From NCBI GenBank assembly GCA_039817415.1, contig JBCBVV010000009.1:111430-175429 (forward strand): a stretch of DNA of 64,000 nucleotides, read 5' to 3'. This document shows positions 59,075 to 64,000 of this stretch, piece after piece. Position numbers and translations under genes: made by a program. The DNA is from JALEFZ01 sp039817415 (GTDB taxonomy: Bacteria > Bacteroidota > Bacteroidia > J057). Positions within the stretch are counted from its first letter, which is position 1. Each line of letters opens with the position of its first letter. The notes under the pieces are model-generated. The model was not told the origin of the DNA. It did not search any database and saw only the letters and a program-made list of their open reading frames with translations.

Positions 59075-59326
59075 ATGAAGAAGACATCTCCGAACTATTA
59101 TAAAAAGTGGAAATGGATGGCTCCTTTGGGGCTTGCAATGATAGGAATGGGCTTAAGTTTGACAGGGGAAGCCACCATCATGAAAGGGCAAGAAGCTGTT
59201 TGGTGGTCTTGGGTGGCTATGGGTACCTTAGGACTTGTTATCCTCAACGCGGGTGTATCTATTTTCGGTAGTGCTGTGCAAAGACAGATGTGGAAAGACC
59301 TGGCAGAAAGGGAGCAAGACTCATGA
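59075..59326 (+). CDS. Small two-segment membrane protein
   Basis: An 83-residue protein with two membrane segments (about residues 14-33, PLGLAMIGMGLSLTG, and 45-68, SWVAMGTLGLVILNAGVSIFG) and a charged C-terminal tail (MWKDLAEREQDS). I recognise no family. Its stop codon overlaps the ATG of the next gene (ATGA), so the two are translationally coupled. A possible assembly or regulatory partner of the next product is only a guess. Confidence 0.6.
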   Translation: MKKTSPNYYKKWKWMAPLGLAMIGMGLSLTGEATIMKGQEAVWWSWVAMGTLGLVILNAGVSIFGSAVQRQMWKDLAEREQDS

Positions 59327-59937
59327 CTGAATCTACTAAGATGGAATTTACTGCTTCTGAGCTAGTCAAATTTACCGACAAGGAATTCTTTCCCGCCAAA
59401 ATCCGTATTTGTCAGCAGGTTGAGGCGGAATTGGCGAGCTTACTTGAAAGAATGAAAGCCTGGGTAGGTGAGAACAAGTTTCAGGTACTTCCAGGACTGA
59501 GCAAAAGTCATGGTAAAATCTCCAGGGGAGAGAACTATCACAGCTATCCTTATCGGGTCTTGGATTATCCCAATTTGATCAACAAGGACAATCTTTTTAT
59601 CCTCCGCTCTATGTTTTTGTGGGGGGATAGTTTTAGTTTCCATCTCATCCTTTCTGGGACCTATATGGACGAATATCGAGATGACTTTGTCAACAATCGA
59701 GCAAGTTTTGAAGGATGGTCCTTGGCTGTACACGATGATCCGTGGAAGTGGTTTGCTAAGGAGGAAGGCTGGAAAGACTTTGCCAATCTTGAGGAAATGG
59801 AATTGCAATCTTTCTTAAAACAGCGGGCCTTTTTTAAGATTTCTTGCTTTCTGGACCTAAGAGAATATGAGGAGTTCAGCTTTAAGGCAATGAATAATCT
59901 TGCGAAGGTATTCGACACGCTATCCCTAAATAGATAA
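59323..59937 (+). CDS. Conserved protein of unknown function, coupled to a membrane protein
   Basis: A 204-residue cytoplasmic protein with no signal. The ATG at 59323 overlaps the upstream stop; a longer frame from 59290 would lie within the previous gene. It is aromatic and charged, with motifs SHGKISRGENYHSYPYRVLDYP near 55, LRSMFLWGDSFSFHLILSG near 85 and VHDDPWKWFAKEEGW near 130. I recognise no family. Its end overlaps the convergent nitrilase gene by 12 bp. Confidence 0.6.
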   Translation: MTESTKMEFTASELVKFTDKEFFPAKIRICQQVEAELASLLERMKAWVGENKFQVLPGLSKSHGKISRGENYHSYPYRVLDYPNLINKDNLFILRSMFLWGDSFSFHLILSGTYMDEYRDDFVNNRASFEGWSLAVHDDPWKWFAKEEGWKDFANLEEMELQSFLKQRAFFKISCFLDLREYEEFSFKAMNNLAKVFDTLSLNR

Positions 59938-60720
59938 ATCGAATACGTCGGCATCTTTCCATGCTGGAAATTTTTCCCTGTAGGTTGTCATCATTTCAGG
60001 GTCGAGTACCTGTCGAAGGATGCCTTCTTGATGGACAAGGTGTTGCAAGACCTGTCCCTTAGGGTCTATAATAGCTGAAGAACCACTGTATTCAATGTCG
60101 TTTTGATCCTTGCCCACGCGATTGACACCTGCAATGTAGCATTGATTTTCAATGGCTCTTGCCTGTAGGAGAATATCCCAGTGCGCTTGACGACGAGCTG
60201 GCCAATTGGCTACATATAACATGAGGTCCGCGGCCAGCCTGCCTTCTCCATCTAGCCTGTTTCTCGACCAGACTGGAAACCTTAAGTCATAGCAAACCAT
60301 GGGGACGATATTCCATCCCTTCAGCCTTAGTCTAACAAACTCCTCTCCTTCCATAAAATAATCATGTTCCTTAGCCATGCGAAAGAGATGACGTTTGTCG
60401 TATTCCCCCACAATGCCATCGGGGCTCATCATGATGAATCGATTGTAATAGGAGCCTTCTTCTTTGATGATCAAACTCCCTCCGATCCAGCATTTTTTAA
60501 GCTGCGCCATTCGATTCATCCAATCGATACTGGGGCCCTCCATGTCCTCGGATTGATGTTCTACTTCCATGGTAAAGCCTGTGGTAAACATCTCTGGAAG
60601 GAGTATCACATCACTTTCTTGATCCAGGTCTTCTAAAATTTTCTGGATATAATGGCGGTTAGTCCCAGCTTGATGCCAAGCAAGTGGAATTTGAAGGAGA
60701 GTAAGATGGAGTGGCTCCAT
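59926..60720 (-). CDS. Nitrilase-superfamily omega-amidase
   Basis: A 264-residue carbon-nitrogen hydrolase. The catalytic triad is visible: Glu43 in LLPEMFTTGF, Lys109 in GEYDKRHLF and Cys143 in MVCYDLRFPVW. The YDLRFP context and length are those of the omega-amidase (YafV-like) branch, which hydrolyses alpha-ketoglutaramate and related omega-amides. The gene is convergent with the DUF-like gene on its left and divergent from enolase on its right. Its neighbours add no clue to its pathway. Confidence 0.88.
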   Translation of the reverse strand: MEPLHLTLLQIPLAWHQAGTNRHYIQKILEDLDQESDVILLPEMFTTGFTMEVEHQSEDMEGPSIDWMNRMAQLKKCWIGGSLIIKEEGSYYNRFIMMSPDGIVGEYDKRHLFRMAKEHDYFMEGEEFVRLRLKGWNIVPMVCYDLRFPVWSRNRLDGEGRLAADLMLYVANWPARRQAHWDILLQARAIENQCYIAGVNRVGKDQNDIEYSGSSAIIDPKGQVLQHLVHQEGILRQVLDPEMMTTYREKFPAWKDADVFDLSI

Positions 60721-60989
60721 AGGGAATAGTTCAGGCGTTTATCAGGTAAAAATAGACATTCTTAGGCAAAGGGGGAGGCAAGAATAAGACTATGTCTAGG
60801 GAAAAGGGCTAATTTCAAGTTCCTTTATATGACTTTTATCAGCTAAATGGGTGAAAATCACCTTCATCTGTTGCTGAAATGCTAAGTGATTCGCTTTTGT
60901 GTTATCAAAACAATAATTCTTTCATATATAATTTTCAACTTAGGTCAATCTTAGTATTTTGGCTGCGAATTTCATAAAAGTGAACACAC

Positions 60990-62276
60990 ATGAGTTACAT
61001 CGCAGAAATTAATGCCAGAGAGATCCTTGACTCAAGAGGCAATCCTACTGTTGAAGTAGAAGTAACCACCATTGACGGTATTGTAGGCCGCGCTGCCGTT
61101 CCTTCCGGAGCGAGTACAGGAATGCATGAAGCCGTAGAACTTCGTGATGGGGAAGATCGCTTCCTCGGAAAAGGCGTTACTAAAGCCGTGGCCAACGTAA
61201 ATGAAGTGATTGCACCTGAATTAGAAGGATATCCTGTACTAGAACAGGCTGCGATTGACAATTTGTTGATTGGTCTTGACGGAACCCCTAATAAAGGAAA
61301 CCTTGGAGCCAATGCAATCCTTGGCGTATCTCTGGCAGTTGCTAAAGCAGCAGCCGGAACTTATGGCCTTCCCTTATACCGCTACGTGGGTGGTGTAAAT
61401 GGAAGATACCTTCCTATTCCTTTGATGAATATCATCAATGGTGGTAGCCATGCCGACAACTCTGTAGATATTCAGGAGTTTATGATCATGCCGGTGAAAG
61501 CTCCTTCTTTTCGTGAGGCCCTTCGTATGGGAGCTGAAACCTTCCACCACTTGAAGAAAGTATTGAAAGCCAAAGGTTTGTCTACCAACGTTGGGGATGA
61601 GGGCGGATTTGCTCCAAATCTTAAATCCAATGAGGAAGCCATTACGACTATCCTTGAGGCGATCGAAAAGGCTGGATACAGACCAGGTGAAGATATCTTC
61701 TTGGCGATGGATGCAGCTTCTTCTGAATTCTATGACAAGGAAAAAGGAAAGTACGTTTTTAAGCATTCTACAGGAGAAGAAAGAAGTTCATCTGAAATGG
61801 TTGACTTCTGGAAAGGATGGTGTGAAAAATATCCTATCGTTTCTATTGAGGATGGACTGGATGAAAATGATTGGGAAGGTTGGGCACAACTGACTTCTAC
61901 TTTGGGCGACAAGGTACAGTTGGTTGGTGATGACCTATTTGTAACCAACACAAGCTTCCTTCAGCGTGGAATTAACGAAAATGTAGGTAACTCCATTCTG
62001 ATTAAGGTAAACCAAATCGGATCACTCACAGAAACGATTGAAGCCGTTCAATTGGCTACAAGAAACTCTTACTCCTCCGTGATGTCTCACCGTTCTGGTG
62101 AAACAGAAGATACTACCATCGCTGACCTAGCGGTAGCTCTTAATACAGGACAAATTAAAACAGGTTCTGCTTCACGTTCGGATAGAATTGCCAAGTACAA
62201 CCAGCTGCTTCGTATCGAAGAAGAACTGGGTGAAGCCGCTATTTATGCAGGAGAAATGTTCAAGTACATCTCTTAA
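60990..62276 (+). CDS. eno: Enolase
   Basis: A 428-residue glycolytic enzyme converting 2-phosphoglycerate to phosphoenolpyruvate. The N-terminal motif is EINAREILDSRGNPTVEVEV, the metal Asp sites are in AMDAASSEF near 240, SIEDGLDENDW and GDDLFVTN near 310, and the enolase signature is SHRSGETEDTTIADL near 367. The length is normal. The leader has a TATTTTG-type sequence near 60953, close to but shorter than TAnnTTTG. It is alone and followed by a terminator. Confidence 0.97.
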   Translation: MSYIAEINAREILDSRGNPTVEVEVTTIDGIVGRAAVPSGASTGMHEAVELRDGEDRFLGKGVTKAVANVNEVIAPELEGYPVLEQAAIDNLLIGLDGTPNKGNLGANAILGVSLAVAKAAAGTYGLPLYRYVGGVNGRYLPIPLMNIINGGSHADNSVDIQEFMIMPVKAPSFREALRMGAETFHHLKKVLKAKGLSTNVGDEGGFAPNLKSNEEAITTILEAIEKAGYRPGEDIFLAMDAASSEFYDKEKGKYVFKHSTGEERSSSEMVDFWKGWCEKYPIVSIEDGLDENDWEGWAQLTSTLGDKVQLVGDDLFVTNTSFLQRGINENVGNSILIKVNQIGSLTETIEAVQLATRNSYSSVMSHRSGETEDTTIADLAVALNTGQIKTGSASRSDRIAKYNQLLRIEEELGEAAIYAGEMFKYIS

Positions 62277-62296
62277 ATAGCGCTTTTATACGATAA

Positions 62297-62328
62297 AAAG
62301 GGAGTAGTGAAAGCTACTCCTTTTTTTA
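62297..62328 (+). terminator. Terminator of eno
   Basis: GGAGTAG (62301-62307), a TGAAAG loop and CTACTCC (62314-62320) are followed by seven T. Confidence 0.85.
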
Positions 62329-62835
62329 TGGCTTGATGATTTGGTTGCTGGATAAAGGATGAAATGTAAGATTCCTGGACCAAATGGTCACTTTTTGTTG
62401 ATGAATGGTGTAAATATTGGTTTCGGACTATAAGTTGGTCGAATTTTTGATGAAATTTGGATGAAAGATTTTTACTCCATTACCTCAAAATTAGACAACG
62501 CACAAATAACTACCTGTACTACCCTCTCTTGATGCCCTTTCCTTAGAAAAAAGATTGCCCCCAATCTGTGTTTCTATTATCTGACAAAAAGTTGGAGAAT
62601 AGATCAAATGCGAATAGAACCTGGAACTGTTGTGAGCTCATTCGCACAGTGGCATTCACCTTTTCAACGACATGAAATTCCTTACAATAGCATCATACAT
62701 TATGTAGCCAGATGGTCTATGGGGTTACTTTTTCCCTTCACCAACTCTCTACCTAAGGTTTGCTGAATTAACAAATGACTTCATTTGAATGGGATGACTA
62801 TGTCTGTGTTTTACCGTTCATCCAAATGTTTAAGC
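62329..62835. other. Intergenic stretch, no clear content
   Basis: About 500 bp after the enolase terminator. I see no convincing frame, promoter box or strong hairpin. A GACCAAATGGTC palindrome lies near 62388. It presumably carries the promoter of the next gene. Confidence 0.4.
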
Positions 62836-64000
62836 ATGTCCTATAAGCCAGAATTTTTACTATCGATTCGTACACTTCGGTCCTGCTCCTTTTTGATGTT
62901 GTATTTGTTTTGTTCCCTTTCAATTGGGCAAAACAAGTACAACCTCTCCTTTGCCAATGACACGCTCAGAAGAGACGATAACCAATTTTGCGTGGATGCA
63001 TTGATATCCTTTGATCAGGTCGGAAGACTTGGTTCGGGTAAGTTTGTGTTGACCTTTGATCCGACACGTTTGGAAGATCCTTTGTTAAAAGGGGTAAATA
63101 TCTCTGCACCTCCGATTTATCAGCTACCTAGCCTGACCCAACCACAACCTGGAATACTATCCATTAACATCAACCTTAACCCTACAGCAATTGGGGATCA
63201 GGTAGTAGCTTCACCAAATTGGCAAGTCTTATTTACCCTTTGCTTCGAGTTGGAGGAACCAGATAGCACTTTTAGTCTAGTATGGGAGAAAAGTCCATCC
63301 ATTGGGACCAAAGTGGTTGCCTATGGTGGACCTTCTGCTCAGCTAGAATGGGGAAGCTTAGAGGATTTTAACTTTAGCCCTCCTCCTCCTTCCAACCTTG
63401 AGGTTATATGGGAAAACCTCATGCTTGTTCCGATCGCCAATAATGTCTTTGTCCAATGGGCAGTCTCCAATGAAAAGGATGTTGACCATTATGAAGTAGA
63501 GCGATCCGAAGACAAAATAAACTTCATTAAAAAGGGGGAGGCTGCCGTGGGACCCCTTCCTGAAAGTACCCAAACGTATCAGTTTTCGGACGTAGGGGCG
63601 CTGAACAACTTCAAAGGGAAATATTACTATCGGATCAAGCAGGTCAACAAAGGTGGAGGAATCTACTACGGCCCAATAGATTCAATGGTAAGTGGCACGG
63701 ACCCTTTTACATGGAATGACTTTACCTTAAGTCTGGATCGGGATGATGTATGGCTAGATTGGGACGTGAGCAACGAAGATATGGTCAGGAGATATGAAGT
63801 ATTTAGGTCGGGCGATCGACAAAATTTTGAAAGAATAGGGGCATTTTCCCTGGACACACTAGGCGGCGCACAAGGGATGTACCAATGGGTCGATGAAGGA
63901 ATTGGGGAAACGGCACTAGGCTGGGTTTACTACCAAGTCAAACAGGTAGATGGGAATGAGTTTTTCGAGTGGAGTCCAGTAGATAGCCTCAAATTTGAAG
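62836..64000 (+). CDS. Secreted protein with FnIII-like repeats, cut by the window edge
   Basis: An open frame without a stop codon to the window end (388 complete codons). The ATG at 62836 begins a signal peptide ending near SLSIGQ (about residue 32); earlier ATGs at 62794 and 62800 are in frame but add a longer leader. The N-terminal part (LISFDQVGRLGSGKFVLTFDP) resembles a cohesin-like beta sandwich. Two modules follow with VFVQWAVSNEKDVDHYEVERSED and VWLDWDVSNEDMVRRYEVFRSGD, which are the common Bacteroidota fibronectin-III-like repeats. The C terminus, probably with a type IX sorting tail, is outside the window. A surface or extracellular function is likely. Confidence 0.7.
   Translation, partial: MSYKPEFLLSIRTLRSCSFLMLYLFCSLSIGQNKYNLSFANDTLRRDDNQFCVDALISFDQVGRLGSGKFVLTFDPTRLEDPLLKGVNISAPPIYQLPSLTQPQPGILSININLNPTAIGDQVVASPNWQVLFTLCFELEEPDSTFSLVWEKSPSIGTKVVAYGGPSAQLEWGSLEDFNFSPPPPSNLEVIWENLMLVPIANNVFVQWAVSNEKDVDHYEVERSEDKINFIKKGEAAVGPLPESTQTYQFSDVGALNNFKGKYYYRIKQVNKGGGIYYGPIDSMVSGTDPFTWNDFTLSLDRDDVWLDWDVSNEDMVRRYEVFRSGDRQNFERIGAFSLDTLGGAQGMYQWVDEGIGETALGWVYYQVKQVDGNEFFEWSPVDSLKFE

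Noticed and set aside
61374..61766. 130-codon minus-strand frame inside enolase
   Set aside because: Antisense to a highly conserved gene; the open frame follows from enolase codon use.
1..64000. tRNA, rRNA, CRISPR array or prophage
   Set aside because: I scanned for T-loop GTTCRANNC patterns, regularly spaced repeats, integrases and phage genes and found none. A covariance-model search would settle tRNA absence.

Overview
This 64 kb window is a chromosomal stretch from a Bacteroidota bacterium. The evidence is consistent: outer-membrane and secretion types limited to that phylum (an STN/TonB receptor with a DUF4249 lipoprotein, an Omp28-like protein, a DUF6029-like barrel, cargo with a type IX secretion tail), GlnS-type glutaminyl-tRNA synthetase, and promoters of the TTTG / TAnnTTTG kind. 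Many secreted products and a moderate GC content would suit a free-living, possibly marine, member of the Cytophagales, but the order is an inference. I see no rRNA, tRNA, CRISPR array, prophage or complete insertion sequence.

Layout. 1-211: a candidate small RNA with its own promoter-like box and strong terminator. 210-5585: rRNA methyltransferase RlmI, a large M14 peptidase and a polysaccharide flippase. 5925-10523: two neighbouring paralogues of an unrecognised secreted protein family, one a lipoprotein and one a multidomain type IX cargo. 10883-17665: envelope polysaccharide functions (LPG-synthase-like membrane protein, sugar-phosphate transferase, O-antigen ligase-like protein) interleaved with a nucleosidase-like protein and rplU-rpmA. 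17708-20036: a three-gene envelope operon (LysM protein, two-repeat lipoprotein, DUF1080). 20145-25963: argS, a PASTA protein, a small secreted protein, an alpha/beta hydrolase and an OmpA lipoprotein. 26263-31420: two small genes, an exported superoxide dismutase and a TetR-controlled ABC exporter with two matching operators.

31700-38866 is an outer-membrane and signalling block: a DUF6029-like barrel, then an apparent operon of an STN/TonB receptor, DUF4249 lipoprotein, LytS-type histidine kinase and LytTR response regulator. 38863-46781 holds a DsbA-like oxidoreductase, a barrel protein, a membrane-anchored AraC regulator with a VOC protein, an Omp28-like protein, a fatty-acid-CoA ligase and glnS. 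46850-53979 holds a membrane protein, alkaline phosphatase, an ECF sigma factor with a probable anti-sigma factor, a large unknown secreted protein and a nucleoside transporter with an extra periplasmic domain. 54233-62276 holds an esterase, a MerR regulator divergent from an exported SRPBCC-like protein over a perfect palindrome, an orphan IS630-type helix-turn-helix protein, a phasin-like protein, an inositol-monophosphatase family enzyme, a coupled unknown pair, an omega-amidase-like nitrilase and enolase. The window ends inside a secreted protein with repeated beta-sandwich modules.

Most of the window is ordinary housekeeping and envelope biology. The parts that look least described are the paralogue pair at 5925-10523, the nucleosidase-like protein at 13855-15573, the MerR/SRPBCC pair, the receptor/LytS/LytTR operon, the domain-extended nucleoside transporter and the candidate small RNA at the left edge.
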